Origin: Pseudomonas sp. H3(2019)
Lineage (GTDB): Bacteria; Pseudomonadota; Gammaproteobacteria; Pseudomonadales; Pseudomonadaceae
Length of the DNA stretch: 64,000 nt
Direction: 5' to 3'
NCBI RefSeq assembly: GCF_007713465.1
Contig: NZ_VMSG01000001.1
Coordinates: 186,001-250,000 of the forward strand
Below, in pieces: positions 27,443 through 36,615 of this stretch; positions within the stretch are counted from its first letter, which is position 1, and each line of letters begins with the position of its first letter. Below the pieces are notes generated by a model, which was not told the origin of the DNA, searched no databases, and saw nothing but the letters and a program-made list of their open reading frames with translations. The translations under genes and the position numbers were made by a program.

Positions 27443-29854
27443 CTACTGCGCCACCCGCGCCGGCAACAGCTTCAGGGTGCTGCGGGTGTTGGCCGTGACC
27501 TCTTCCTCGTTGAAATGCGCCTCCTGGTAGACACCTTCGATATAGGCTTCGGCCTGGTCATCGTAGTGTGAATCGAACGGCACGCCGCTTTGGCCGACCG
27601 GGTTGATGGTCAGGCCGTGCGCCGGGTCGGCGAAGTCGATGATCCGTCGGGTCGACGGGCCGTAGGTTACCGGCCATGGCGCCGGGCCGATTTTTGCCGA
27701 GAGGTTGTTTGGCACTTCGTGGCTGCCGGGGGCCTCGAACGGGCCGACGTTGAAGATCCGATCCAGCGGCTTTTGCATGCCCAGCGGATGGCCGTGGGTC
27801 AGGGTGTGGGCATCGCCCCATAGCCATTGCGCCGGGTCAGGGCCGAGGGTGGTTTTCAGGTGGGCGATACTGGCCTGCCACGCAGCTTTGACGATGTCGG
27901 CGCGGGTTTCCTTGCCGAGTGTGTTGCGGTTGTCCCACCACGGCGAATCCGCGGAGGCAGCCAGCCGGGGCAACGCGGCATCGATCACGCGGGTCGAGAG
28001 CAGGGTCTCGAAAAAGCTGTCGCCGAGTTCGTCGTGCAGTGCGCCATCGGCGAGGTTGAACAGGAACTGGTTGAACAGTGTGGCGCTGGTGGAGTTCACC
28101 GGGTAATCGCCTTTCCACTTGGCCAGTTGCTCCACCAGTTGCAGCTCTTGCGGGTCGCTGACCACCTCACGCAGTACCGGCAACAGCGGCGCCAGCAGGC
28201 GAGGACCGTAGTCGGTGGTGGTGCCCAGTTGCAGTTTCTGGCTGGCGTCGATGTTCCACTTCACGCTCTTGTCGCTGAGCTGGCGGTTGAGCTGCTGACC
28301 GCGATCCGGCAGGTTGTAGTAGCCAGGGATCTCCATGCCTGTCGGCGAAACCGGCTGGAAGTTGGCCGAGACGATGTAGCCGCGCGCCGGGTTTTCTTCC
28401 TGCGGGTTGGCGCTGAACGGGTAGAAACCTTCCTTGTCAGCCTGATTGGTGCTGCCGTCGAGTATGAACCACGGTTTGACCCCGGCCGGACGTTTGGGCA
28501 GTTGTGCCGCCGCCCACCAGCCAATGTCACCCTTGGCATTGGCCCAGACGATGTTCAGCCCCGGCGCATGAACCTTGGTTGCCGCCGCGCGGGCCTTGGC
28601 CAGGGTGTCGGCACGATTGAGCTGGTAGAAGCCTTCGAGGATCGGGTTCTGGGTTTCGAGGAACGCCCACCACATGGCGATCGGTGTCTTGCCGACGCTG
28701 GCACCGAGCACGTCGTTGATGATCGGGCCGTGGGGCGATTGACGCAGGATCAACGTGACCGCTGCCTGGCCCTTCACGGCAATCTGCTGCTCGGTGTTGA
28801 CCAAGTCGACCCACTTGCCGTGATACCAGACCTGGTTGGCGTTGTCCGGGTTGACCTTCTCGGCGATCAGGTCGAGGTCGTCGTTCTGGAACATGGTCAG
28901 GCTCCAGCCGAAGTCCAGGTTGTGGCCGAGGAAGGCAAAAGGCACCAGGGCCTGATGCTGCCCGTAGAGCTCGAAACCTGGCGCCGAGAGTTGCGCTTCG
29001 TACCACACCGACGGCGTCGAAAAACGAATGTGCGGATCACCGGCCAGCAGCGGTTTGCCGCTTTGGGTGCGAGTGCCGGAAATCACCCAGGCGTTACTGC
29101 CTTCGAACTGCGGCAGGCCGTTGTCGGCCAGTGCTTGCTCACTCAGGCGCGCAATGGCGTTGAGGTCTTTCCAGTCAGCGGTGGAGAGCACCGGGGCTTT
29201 GCTGGACTGACGTTTGGCCAGCACGCCTTTGGGTTGCCAATCGAGGTCGAAGATATTCAGGTAATCGCTGCCCAGTTGATCGCGCACATAGGTCAGTAAC
29301 GGTTCGGTGCGAAACGCCGCGGCAAAGCTGTAGGCCATGTAGCCGGCGACGCTGACGCTGTCTTCAGCAGTGAACGCGCGTTTGCGGATGCCCAGCACAT
29401 CGAATTCTATCGGCGCTGCGTGGGTGTCCTGATACTGGTTGATCCCGTCCAGATAAGCTTGCAGGGCCTTCCACGCCGCAGACTGGCGGTCGAGTGCGGC
29501 CACGTAGCTTTCGGCGCGCTCGCGGATGCGCAGGCTGCGGAACAGTTTGTCGGTGTCGATCAGTTTCGGCCCGAGGACTTCGGCCAGCTCGCCACGGGCC
29601 AGGCGGCGCATGGCTTCCATCTGGAACAGCCGGTCCTGGGCGTGTACGTAACCGAGGGCGCGATAGAGGTCGGTTTCGTTCTCGGCGCGAATATGCGGCA
29701 CGCCGCGTTCGTCGTAGCGCACCGTCACCGAGCCTTGCAGGCGTTGCAACTCCACCTGGCCTTGACGCGTCGGTTGCTTGCTGTACACATACCAGCCACC
29801 GCCTGCCGCGAGGACGACAAGTAGCAGGGCCAATAGGGTCAGGACGCGTTTCAT
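27443..29854 (-). CDS. hacB: Penicillin-acylase-family Ntn hydrolase, HacB-like acyl-homoserine-lactone acylase
   Basis: An 803-residue preprotein with an N-terminal hydrophobic segment (residues 1-20) for export. Ntn hydrolases of this family cut themselves into alpha and beta chains; the catalytic Ser is the first residue of beta, here S253 in FEGSNAWVISG. The LAGDPHIRFSTPSVWYE block and the Asn in the C-terminal half fit the family. In P. aeruginosa the gene next to spuH (PA0305, HacB) degrades long-chain acyl-homoserine lactones. Same position and family suggest an orthologue, but penicillin-like substrates cannot be excluded. The ATG at 29854 has AAGGAG upstream. Confidence 0.8.
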   Translation of the reverse strand: MKRVLTLLALLLVVLAAGGGWYVYSKQPTRQGQVELQRLQGSVTVRYDERGVPHIRAENETDLYRALGYVHAQDRLFQMEAMRRLARGELAEVLGPKLIDTDKLFRSLRIRERAESYVAALDRQSAAWKALQAYLDGINQYQDTHAAPIEFDVLGIRKRAFTAEDSVSVAGYMAYSFAAAFRTEPLLTYVRDQLGSDYLNIFDLDWQPKGVLAKRQSSKAPVLSTADWKDLNAIARLSEQALADNGLPQFEGSNAWVISGTRTQSGKPLLAGDPHIRFSTPSVWYEAQLSAPGFELYGQHQALVPFAFLGHNLDFGWSLTMFQNDDLDLIAEKVNPDNANQVWYHGKWVDLVNTEQQIAVKGQAAVTLILRQSPHGPIINDVLGASVGKTPIAMWWAFLETQNPILEGFYQLNRADTLAKARAAATKVHAPGLNIVWANAKGDIGWWAAAQLPKRPAGVKPWFILDGSTNQADKEGFYPFSANPQEENPARGYIVSANFQPVSPTGMEIPGYYNLPDRGQQLNRQLSDKSVKWNIDASQKLQLGTTTDYGPRLLAPLLPVLREVVSDPQELQLVEQLAKWKGDYPVNSTSATLFNQFLFNLADGALHDELGDSFFETLLSTRVIDAALPRLAASADSPWWDNRNTLGKETRADIVKAAWQASIAHLKTTLGPDPAQWLWGDAHTLTHGHPLGMQKPLDRIFNVGPFEAPGSHEVPNNLSAKIGPAPWPVTYGPSTRRIIDFADPAHGLTINPVGQSGVPFDSHYDDQAEAYIEGVYQEAHFNEEEVTANTRSTLKLLPARVAQ

Positions 29855-29956
29855 GGTGACTCCTTGTTCTTCGGGGTTGTCGCCAGCCTGGGGCGTCAAG
29901 ATTTAGCACAGACCTCGTGCGTCGGGCATTACCTTGCTCGAATAGTCCGGAATGCC

Positions 29957-30541
29957 TTAGTGAGTTTCATCCGTCTTCGCCCATGGACAGTAGCAGCCCA
30001 CCGCGAGGGTATGTGTGGCGCTCACCGGGCGGTCTTCGCTCAGTGCCTGGAGGATCGGTTCGATAAAGCTGTTGCTGGAGTTGCAGGTCAGGCCTTCGCT
30101 GTAGGGCCCGAAATACGCCAGCTTGCCGCTGCGGTCCCAGATCGCGACCGCTGGGCTGGCGGGGATTTGTTCGGAGCCTGGCAAGGTATCGAGGGTTTTC
30201 AGGCGGCTCAAGGTACTGGGTAACTGACCCTGGCTGCCGGGCTTTTGGATGGCATAGAACTCAACGCCTTGCGGCACAAAATGTTCAAGCAGTTCGGCCA
30301 GGTGCTGTTGATTGCCGACGTTGCACGGGCAGGCCGGGTCCCAGAAATGCACGACCCGAATCGCACCGGGGCCTGCCAGGTTGGCGGGAAGGTTCAGCGG
30401 ATCGCCTGAAAACAACGCCGTGTGTGAGCTGAACGTTCGCAGGTAGCGTCCCTGAAACCAGTCATAGGCGGTCCACAACACGCCGGCACACACAAGGGCG
30501 AGCAGACTGGCAAGCAGTGTCGTGCGGTAGTGCGGGCGCAT
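29957..30541 (-). CDS. Membrane-anchored thioredoxin-fold protein (DUF6436-like)
   Basis: A 194-residue protein with one N-terminal membrane segment (residues about 8-26) and a periplasmic thioredoxin-like domain. The active-site-like motif is CPC (C71, C73) in HFWDPACPCN, unlike the usual CxxC. Two more cysteines occur near GLTCNSS and a GCYCPW end. The cis-proline region is SPAVAIWD. It could be a thiol-disulfide or copper-handling protein; the substrate is unknown. The ATG at 30539-30541 was chosen to start the membrane segment. Confidence 0.7.
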   Translation of the reverse strand: MRPHYRTTLLASLLALVCAGVLWTAYDWFQGRYLRTFSSHTALFSGDPLNLPANLAGPGAIRVVHFWDPACPCNVGNQQHLAELLEHFVPQGVEFYAIQKPGSQGQLPSTLSRLKTLDTLPGSEQIPASPAVAIWDRSGKLAYFGPYSEGLTCNSSNSFIEPILQALSEDRPVSATHTLAVGCYCPWAKTDETH

Positions 30542-30650
30542 ACGGAACCATCCTCGAAGGTCGCGTAGCTTGCCATGCTTGCCGCGACAGATGAATATCG
30601 CAGGCCCATAAAGTCTGTTTTGCGCACTGCGCTTTGCCTGGAACCCCGTG

Positions 30651-31604
30651 ATGCCTGCCACCTTCGACCCCGATCATCTGCGTGCCAGCCTGCGGCCTTT
30701 GGCCGAGGCGCAGCCGTTGTCGGAGGAAGCGCAGGCTTATCAGCATTTTTACGGGCTGGATTTCCCGCAGCGCAGCGTCCCGGTCAAACGCGGGCTCGGC
30801 AGCTTCAAGGTCGGTGACTATCAGTTGGTCAGCCAGGTCTGGTGGCCGCAGCGGGCGGTGGCGACGATGTTCCTGTTCCATGGTTTCTACGATCACATGG
30901 GCCTTTACCGGCATGTGATCGAATGGGCGCTGGATCAGGGGTTCGTGGTGATCGCCTGTGATTTGCCGGGGCATGGGTTGTCCAGCGGCGCGCGCGCGAG
31001 CATCGAGGATTTCGCTGAGTATCAAGCGGCGCTGCAAGGGTTGTTTGCTGAGGCGCGGTCGCTGGACCTGCCGCAACCGTGGCACCTCTGTGGGCAGAGT
31101 ACGGGCGGCGCAATTGTCATCGACCATGTGTTGAACGCTGGCGCGGACAGCCCCGCGCAAGGGCAGGTGGTACTGCTTGCGCCGCTGGTTCGGCCGCGCT
31201 CCTGGGGCTGGTCGCACTTCAGCTATTACCTGATGAAGCCTTTCGTCAAAGGCATCGCCCGGCGTTTCAGCGAGAACACCAATGACCCGGCGTTCTTGCC
31301 ATTCCTGCAAGCCGATCCGCTGCAACCGCTGCGTTTGCCGAGCGTGTGGGTCGGGGCGCTGGCGCGGTGGATCAAGCGCATTGAAGCGGCTCCGCGCAGC
31401 AGTCGTCGGCCACTGATCGTCCAGGGGCAAGCGGACATGACGGTGGATTGGGAGCACAACCTTGAAGTGCTGGGGAGCAAGTTCGACCGGCCGCAGGTGT
31501 TGAAACTGCCCGAAGCCCGCCATCATCTGGCAAATGAAATCCCGGCGTTGCGCGAGGAGTATTTCGGTTTTTTGACCAAGCGCATTAAAGGGCGAAATCT
31601 TTAG
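30651..31604 (+). CDS. Alpha/beta hydrolase (lysophospholipase-like)
   Basis: A 317-residue cytoplasmic serine hydrolase. The oxyanion region is FLFHGFYDHMGLYRHV, the nucleophile elbow is GQSTGG (S150), the acid is likely in IVQGQADMTVDWEHN and the catalytic His lies in ARHHLANE. The HGFYDHMG pattern is typical of the hydrolase_4/monoacylglycerol lipase group. A GTG three bases earlier is an alternative start. Head-to-head with the thioredoxin-fold gene; promoter for both in the 109-base gap. Confidence 0.82.
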   Translation: MPATFDPDHLRASLRPLAEAQPLSEEAQAYQHFYGLDFPQRSVPVKRGLGSFKVGDYQLVSQVWWPQRAVATMFLFHGFYDHMGLYRHVIEWALDQGFVVIACDLPGHGLSSGARASIEDFAEYQAALQGLFAEARSLDLPQPWHLCGQSTGGAIVIDHVLNAGADSPAQGQVVLLAPLVRPRSWGWSHFSYYLMKPFVKGIARRFSENTNDPAFLPFLQADPLQPLRLPSVWVGALARWIKRIEAAPRSSRRPLIVQGQADMTVDWEHNLEVLGSKFDRPQVLKLPEARHHLANEIPALREEYFGFLTKRIKGRNL

Positions 31605-31619
31605 CGACTGTTATGACGC

Positions 31620-31704
31620 CATCGCGAGCAGGCTCGCTCCCACATTGGACCGAGTCGTCAGTAAATACGCGGTTAATTGTGGGAGCGAGCTTGCTCGCGA
31701 TGGC
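31620..31704. repeat. REP pair (family A), inverted
   Basis: Inverted copies at 31620-31646 and 31678-31704, between the convergent hydrolase and DUF2059 genes. Confidence 0.85.
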
Positions 31705-31724
31705 GATCTCCCAGACGCAGAAGC

Positions 31725-32477
31725 TTACTGGCTAAGGCTCGAGGTACTTTGCCCCACCGCCAACCCCGCCCGAATCGCTGCCAGCGCCGCCCGGTAATAG
31801 GCCTTGCCTTCAGAGGACTCGGCAAAGGTGGCGAACTCCTCGAGTTCGTCATCCGATAAGCCGCGATAGACATACAGCAACGTGTTGTTCAGGTCGGAGC
31901 CGATCTGATCCATCAAGCGCTGACGCTGGCCGTCCAGCATGCCTTGGGCCTGACCGCCGCCGAGCAGGCCGGGGATCATCTGGCTCAGGCTGTCGGCCGC
32001 TACGCCGGCAATCGCCAGGCTGACTTCGGCTCCGGCTTCGCGCGCTGGCAGTGCCTGGGCCAAATGGCCAATGATCAACTGACGGGTGTCGCTGGCTTCG
32101 ATTTTCGGCAGGCCTTTGGCGTTCTTCGCCAACTGGTCGCGGCGGGTCGCCAGCAGTTCGGCGGCGATGATCTTGCGCCCCAGTGGCGACTGGAAAAACG
32201 CCAGTGCAGGTGCAGGGTCGGCGAGGTTTTTGCGCAGTTGCGCTTCGGCTCGATGGTCCATGGCTTGCGGGGCAAAGCGCTGGTTGCTGTTACTGACCAG
32301 CGCCTGAAACACCGCGGGCGGCAGGCTGCTTTGGTAGCGTTGCTGGGCGGCAGTGAGGGCATCGTTAAAATGCGCGCGTTGGTCTGGCCAACCGGCGACC
32401 TTGTACAACTGGTCGTGGCCGTCTGCCCAAGCGGGCAAAGTGCAGAGTATCAACAGTGAAAAAAGCAAACGGCGCAT
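31725..32477 (-). CDS. DUF2059 exported protein
   Basis: A 250-residue protein with a signal peptide (MRRLLFSLLILCTLPAWA). The C-terminal region, with LADGxxxxL-like helices and YRGLSDDELEEFATFAESSEGKAYYRA, carries the DUF2059 hallmark 'Y..LsddEL..l..F..S..G'. The function is unknown. The ATG at 32475-32477 follows AGGAG; longer frames lack a signal peptide. Divergent from the 2OG-oxygenase gene. Confidence 0.8.
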   Translation of the reverse strand: MRRLLFSLLILCTLPAWADGHDQLYKVAGWPDQRAHFNDALTAAQQRYQSSLPPAVFQALVSNSNQRFAPQAMDHRAEAQLRKNLADPAPALAFFQSPLGRKIIAAELLATRRDQLAKNAKGLPKIEASDTRQLIIGHLAQALPAREAGAEVSLAIAGVAADSLSQMIPGLLGGGQAQGMLDGQRQRLMDQIGSDLNNTLLYVYRGLSDDELEEFATFAESSEGKAYYRAALAAIRAGLAVGQSTSSLSQ

Positions 32478-32609
32478 AAGAACTCCTGTCGGCAGGCGAC
32501 TATTCTCCGGGGGCGGCCGCAGGTTGTCGAGAATTCGTATCAGGTTCGTCAGCTTATCCGACAATCCTCCGCTACACGGCTCTGTCGGATTTTCTGGCGC
32601 AGGAATACT

Positions 32610-33242
32610 ATGCGCGCCATGCAAATACCCTCTGATCACCCGCTGCTGTTACGTATCGTCGACGACCTGGCTACACATGGCTGGTCGCAGCAGAATATTT
32701 TCCTGCCCCAGGCTCTGACCCTGGAACTGGCGGCTGAGTGCCGTAAACGTGCAGCCGAGGGTGAACTGGCGCCAGCGGCAGTGGGGCGCGGGCCTTTCTC
32801 GGAGATTCGCGAAGGCATTCGTGGCGACCATATTCAGTGGCTTGAGCCCGGGCAAGACGAGGCCTGCGACAGCTATCTGGGGTTGATGGACAGCCTGCGT
32901 GAGGCGATGAACCGTGGGTTGTTTCTCGGTCTTGAGGATTTCGAGAGCCATTTCGCGCTTTATCCGCCGGGCGCGTTCTACCGCAAGCACGTCGACCGCT
33001 TTCGCGACGACGACCGGCGCATGGTGTCGGCGGTCATCTACCTCAATGAAGCCTGGCTGCCGGAGCATGGCGGCCAGTTGCGGATGTACCTGGAGGAGGG
33101 CAGAGAGCACGATGTGGTACCCACTGGAGGTTGCCTGGTGGTGTTCCTGTCGGGCGAGGTGCCCCATGAAGTCCTGCCCGCGACCCGCGAGCGCCTGTCA
33201 TTGACGGGCTGGTTTCGCCGGCGCGGCGACGAGCCATTCTGA
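32610..33242 (+). CDS. 2-oxoglutarate/Fe(II) dioxygenase (prolyl-hydroxylase-like)
   Basis: A 210-residue dioxygenase of the 2OG-Fe(II) superfamily, close to the EGL-9/SM-20 prolyl hydroxylase type. The iron triad is H127-x-D129 in KHVDRF and H186 in VPHEVLP; R196 in RERLSLTGWF should bind 2-oxoglutarate. The Pseudomonas PPHD homologue of this family hydroxylates elongation factor Tu, so EF-Tu is a plausible substrate. AGGA precedes the ATG. The DUF523 gene starts two bases after the stop. Confidence 0.85.
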   Translation: MRAMQIPSDHPLLLRIVDDLATHGWSQQNIFLPQALTLELAAECRKRAAEGELAPAAVGRGPFSEIREGIRGDHIQWLEPGQDEACDSYLGLMDSLREAMNRGLFLGLEDFESHFALYPPGAFYRKHVDRFRDDDRRMVSAVIYLNEAWLPEHGGQLRMYLEEGREHDVVPTGGCLVVFLSGEVPHEVLPATRERLSLTGWFRRRGDEPF

Positions 33243-33244
33243 TC

Positions 33245-33730
33245 ATGCAGAAAATTCTGGTGAGTCGTTGTCTGCTGGGCCATCGCGTGCGTTACGACGG
33301 CGAGGCCAGCGGGCCGTTCAATCAGCTGGAACAGTGGATCGCTGAAGGTCGGGTGATCCCCTTGTGCCCGGAAGTCGCGGGCGGTTTGCCAACGCCACGG
33401 GCCGCCGCCGAGATTCCGGGTGGGCAGGGCGTTCAGGTGCTCGACGGTACTGCGCGGGTCATGACGACTGAGGGCGAGGACGTCAGTGCCGAGTTTCTCT
33501 CGGGCGCCCATCAGGCTCTGGACCTGGTCCGAAAACACGCCATTCGCATCGCCGTGCTCAAGGCCAATAGTCCGTCCTGCGGCAATCGGCTGACTTATGA
33601 CGGGACCTTCAGTGGGGTCAAAGTCAGCGGCGAGGGCGTCACTGCCGCCTTGTTGATTCGCAATGGGGTGCTGGTATTCAGCGAGCTGGAGTTGCCTGAG
33701 GCTGCGCTCGCATTGGCAGTATTGTCCTAA
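33245..33730 (+). CDS. DUF523 family protein
   Basis: A 161-residue protein with the DUF523 pattern: SRCLLGHRVRYDG near the N terminus, the CPEVAGGLPTPR strand and KANSPSCG. Three conserved cysteines suggest a metal or iron-sulfur site. The function is unknown; relatives are sometimes linked to tRNA thiolation or phage-related functions, but I cannot choose. It begins two bases after the dioxygenase and is surely co-transcribed with it. Confidence 0.85.
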   Translation: MQKILVSRCLLGHRVRYDGEASGPFNQLEQWIAEGRVIPLCPEVAGGLPTPRAAAEIPGGQGVQVLDGTARVMTTEGEDVSAEFLSGAHQALDLVRKHAIRIAVLKANSPSCGNRLTYDGTFSGVKVSGEGVTAALLIRNGVLVFSELELPEAALALAVLS

Positions 33731-33736
33731 GACATT

Positions 33737-33767
33737 GATCGTTCTCACTCAGAGCGTGGGGGCGATC
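33737..33767. repeat. Family B single hairpin repeat, degenerate
   Basis: GATCGTTCTCACTC-AGAGCGTGGGGGCGATC keeps the outer arms with several mismatches. It lies between the DUF523 stop and the convergent binding-protein gene. Confidence 0.65.
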
Positions 33768-33776
33768 ATTTCTATA

Positions 33777-34550
33777 TCAAGGTTTCGGCGGCTGGCTCGC
33801 GTCCATGCCGAACCATTTCTCCGACAGCGTCATCAATCGGCCGTCCGCCTTGATCCGTTGCAGGGCCCGGTCGAGGCTGGCCTGGAATGCCGGGTTACCT
33901 TTCTGAAACGGTATCGCCAGGCTCAAGGTCGGACCGACCTTGGCCCCTTCTTTTACCGGCAAACGACTGTCGCGGATGGCGTAGGGGATCAGCAAGCGAT
34001 CGCTGATGGCTGCGTCGATCTGTTTGTCAGCCACATCCTTTAGCGGCTGCTGCGCATCGGGATAGCTGCGCAGGTCAATGCCTTCAACACCGCGCGCCTG
34101 TTCGACGAACTGACTGCCTTGCGCCACGCCCAGGGCCTGGCCCTTGAGTGCCTGCAAAGTGCCGAGCGGGCGTTGTTCTTCCTGGCGCACGATCAATTGT
34201 GCGCTTGAATAACTGTAAGGCTCGCTGAAGTCGAAACGATCCTTGAGCTCCGCAGTCAGTGCTATGTGGTTGATGGCGACGTCGTACTTGCCACTCTCGA
34301 CCCCCGGCAACAGATCGGTTGAATCGGTGACAACGAAGTCGGCGCGCACATCCAGTTCGTTGGCCAGCAGTTGGCCCAGTTCGACTTCGAAGCCGCTGAG
34401 CTTGCCGTCTTCCTTGAAATTGAAGGGTGGCGTGTTGGCTTCAAGCGCAATGCGCAACTCGCCACGGTCGTTTACATCGTCGATCAGTTCAGCGTGAGCA
34501 AAAGGGCTCACAAGGGGCAGCAACAGTGTCAGGCCAGGCAGAAAGCGCAT
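33777..34550 (-). CDS. Amino-acid-type ABC transporter periplasmic binding protein
   Basis: A 257-residue family 3 solute-binding protein with a signal peptide (MRFLPGLTLLLPLVSPFAHA). The typical GELRIALEANTPPFNF start, GFEVELGQLLA, and YDVAINHIALTAELKDRFDFSEPYSYS are present. Related Pseudomonas proteins (PA0314) act with FliY-type systems for cysteine/cystine uptake; no permease or ATPase lies next to it here. The ATG at 34550 was chosen because AAGGAG precedes it; a GTG six bases earlier is possible. Confidence 0.85.
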   Translation of the reverse strand: MRFLPGLTLLLPLVSPFAHAELIDDVNDRGELRIALEANTPPFNFKEDGKLSGFEVELGQLLANELDVRADFVVTDSTDLLPGVESGKYDVAINHIALTAELKDRFDFSEPYSYSSAQLIVRQEEQRPLGTLQALKGQALGVAQGSQFVEQARGVEGIDLRSYPDAQQPLKDVADKQIDAAISDRLLIPYAIRDSRLPVKEGAKVGPTLSLAIPFQKGNPAFQASLDRALQRIKADGRLMTLSEKWFGMDASQPPKP

Positions 34551-34682
34551 GGTCACTCCTTGAGTTCATTATGTGCGGCGCGCTGTTTCGGTGCGCTTTG
34601 CTATGGTGTTGAGGTGCTTCGACAACGAATCGCTATGAAGTTGTCACAACCGTAAAGATTAAGTTCAAAACTGGAGAAAAGA

Positions 34683-35120
34683 ATGAAAACCTTTATGTCA
34701 CGTGCAGTTCTCGCCGGTCTGATGCTCAGCGCTTCGATGCTGGCGAGTGCCGCGGACGTCCCCCGCACCAAGGCCCCTGCGGGTGCGAAGGTGTATATCG
34801 TCTCTCCGGCGGACGGTGCCACGGTGGGTGAGTCGTTCAAGGTAAGATTCGCGGTTGAGGGCATTGCTCTGGCTCCGGCCGGTGATCAGACCGCACACAC
34901 CGGTCACCATCACCTGCTGATCGACGTCGACAAGTTGCCGGCCGAGAACATGCCGATTCCGGCGGACGCCAACCACCTGCACTTCGGCAAGGCGCAAACC
35001 GAAGCCGACATCAAACTGGCCCCAGGCAAGCACACCTTGCAACTGGAGCTGGGCGACAAGAACCACGTGCCGTTCGATCCGCCGATTCTCTCGAAAAAAA
35101 TCACCGTGACTGTAAAGTAA
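34683..35120 (+). CDS. DUF4399 exported protein
   Basis: A 145-residue protein with a signal peptide ending at ASAADVPRTKAP. The remainder is a single beta-sandwich-like domain with VYIVSPADGATVGESFKVRFAVEG, the conserved HTGHHHLLIDVD histidine cluster and NHLHFGKAQTEADIKL: the DUF4399 pattern. The His cluster suggests metal (copper?) binding. Function unknown. GGAGA lies ahead of the ATG and a strong terminator follows. Confidence 0.85.
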   Translation: MKTFMSRAVLAGLMLSASMLASAADVPRTKAPAGAKVYIVSPADGATVGESFKVRFAVEGIALAPAGDQTAHTGHHHLLIDVDKLPAENMPIPADANHLHFGKAQTEADIKLAPGKHTLQLELGDKNHVPFDPPILSKKITVTVK

Positions 35121-35136
35121 GTTTTTTCCAGGCATG

Positions 35137-35166
35137 AAAAAGGGAGACCCGAGGGTCTCCCTTTTT
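35137..35166. terminator. Bidirectional rho-independent terminator
   Basis: AAAAAGGGAGACCC (35137-35150) and GGGTCTCCCTTTTT (35153-35166) form a 14-bp stem-loop with A and T tracts on both sides. It ends both DUF4399 and the convergent serA. Confidence 0.95.
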
Positions 35167-35181
35167 ATTGACGCTTGAGCG

Positions 35182-36411
35182 TTAGAACAACACGCGGCAA
35201 CGGATGGTGCCGTTGATGTGCTGCAGCTTCTCTTGCGCCAGGTCCGAGTATTCGGCGTCGACATCGATCACGACGTAGCCGACTTTCTCGTTGGTCTGCA
35301 GGAACTGACCGGAAATGTTGATACCGTTTTCGGCGAAGACCTTGTTGATCTCGCTGAGTACACCCGGAATGTTCTGGTGAATGTGCAGCAGACGGTGCTT
35401 GCCAGGGTGAGCCGGCAGGGCCACTTCCGGGAAGTTGACCGAGGACACCGACGTACCGTTGTCGCTGTACTTGACCAGTTTCTCAGCGACTTCCAGGCCG
35501 ATGTTGGCCTGTGCTTCGGCAGTGGAACCACCGATGTGCGGGGTCAGGATCACGTTGTCCAGGCCACGCAGCGGGCTTTCGAACTCTTCTTCGTTGGAAC
35601 GTGGCTCCACCGGGAATACGTCGATGGCCGCGCCGATCAGGTGCTGGTCCTTGATCGCGTCCGCCAAGGCGTCCAGTTCGACCACGGTGCCGCGAGCGGC
35701 GTTGATCAGGATGCCGCCTTTCTTGATGGCGCGGATTTCTTTCTCACCCATCATCCACTGGGTAGCGGCGGTTTCCGGTACGTGCAGCGAGACGATGTCG
35801 GACATCGCCAGCAGCTCGTGCAGATTGCCGACCTGAGTGGCGTTACCCAGTGGCAGTTTGGTGATGGTGTCGTAGAAGTACACCTGCATGCCCAGGCCTT
35901 CAGCCAGGACCGACAGTTGAGTACCGATCGAGCCGTAACCGACGATACCCAGCTTCTTGCCGCGGATTTCGAAGGAGTTGGCCGCGCTTTTGATCCAGCC
36001 GCCACGGTGGCAGGAAGCGTTCTTCTCAGGGATGCCGCGCAGCAACAGGATCGCTTCAGCCAGCACCAGCTCGGCCACCGAACGGGTGTTGGAGTACGGA
36101 GCGTTGAAGACAGCGATGCCGCGTTCGCGAGCAGCGTTGAGGTCGACCTGGTTGGTGCCGATGCAGAAACAGCCTACAGCCACCAGTTTCTTCGCGTGAT
36201 CGAAGATTTCTTCAGTCAGTTGAGTGCGGGAGCGAATGCCGATGAAGTGCGCATCAGCGATCTTTTCCTTCAGCTGGGCTTCCGGCAGAGAACCCGTCAG
36301 GTACTCGATGCTGGTGTAGCCCGCCGCCTTGAGGACGTCGACAGCCGATTGGTGGACGCCTTCGAGAAGAAGGAACTTGATCTTGCTCTTATCGAGAGAA
36401 GTCTTGCTCAT
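35182..36411 (-). CDS. serA: D-3-phosphoglycerate dehydrogenase
   Basis: A 409-residue enzyme making 3-phosphohydroxypyruvate, the first step of serine synthesis; it can also reduce 2-oxoglutarate to D-2-hydroxyglutarate. The Rossmann motif GYGSIGTQLS follows KKLGIV. The catalytic Arg/Glu/His lie in NAARGTV, PRSNEEEFESPL and LTPHIGGSTAEAQ. A C-terminal ACT domain (HQNIPGVLSEINKVFAENGINI in part) gives serine feedback. It is divergent from D-2-hydroxyglutarate dehydrogenase and shares a 34-bp palindrome with it. Confidence 0.95.
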   Translation of the reverse strand: MSKTSLDKSKIKFLLLEGVHQSAVDVLKAAGYTSIEYLTGSLPEAQLKEKIADAHFIGIRSRTQLTEEIFDHAKKLVAVGCFCIGTNQVDLNAARERGIAVFNAPYSNTRSVAELVLAEAILLLRGIPEKNASCHRGGWIKSAANSFEIRGKKLGIVGYGSIGTQLSVLAEGLGMQVYFYDTITKLPLGNATQVGNLHELLAMSDIVSLHVPETAATQWMMGEKEIRAIKKGGILINAARGTVVELDALADAIKDQHLIGAAIDVFPVEPRSNEEEFESPLRGLDNVILTPHIGGSTAEAQANIGLEVAEKLVKYSDNGTSVSSVNFPEVALPAHPGKHRLLHIHQNIPGVLSEINKVFAENGINISGQFLQTNEKVGYVVIDVDAEYSDLAQEKLQHINGTIRCRVLF

Positions 36412-36517
36412 CTGCGTAAACCTGTGTCCCGGAGAAAAATGGCAGGGAAGTAGTCAGCAGACGCTGACCCGGACGGCAGGAACGCCGTCGCCACAGAACA
36501 GCCTTTGGGCACTATCC

Positions 36518-36551
36518 TGCGGGGGCGGTATGCTAGCATATGCACCCCGCA
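36518..36551. promoter_or_regulatory. 34-bp palindrome between serA and D-2-hydroxyglutarate dehydrogenase
   Basis: The arms TGCGGGG (36518-36524) and CCCCGCA (36545-36551) flank a perfect 12-bp palindrome, TATGCTAGCATA (36529-36540). The centre resembles a -10 box in both directions. It sits in the 200-base divergent gap, about 107 bases ahead of the serA start and 65 ahead of the other start. Likely a shared operator or overlapping promoters. Confidence 0.55.
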
Positions 36552-36615
36552 AACACTCATTCCTGCGACGTGAAGCGTACTCAGGATGACCATGAATTGT
36601 TCGAGAGTTCTGTCG

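Noticed and set aside
27827..29299. A 490-codon plus-strand frame opposite the acylase
   Set aside because: Valine- and glycine-rich shadow protein with no motif; the acylase on the other strand is clear.
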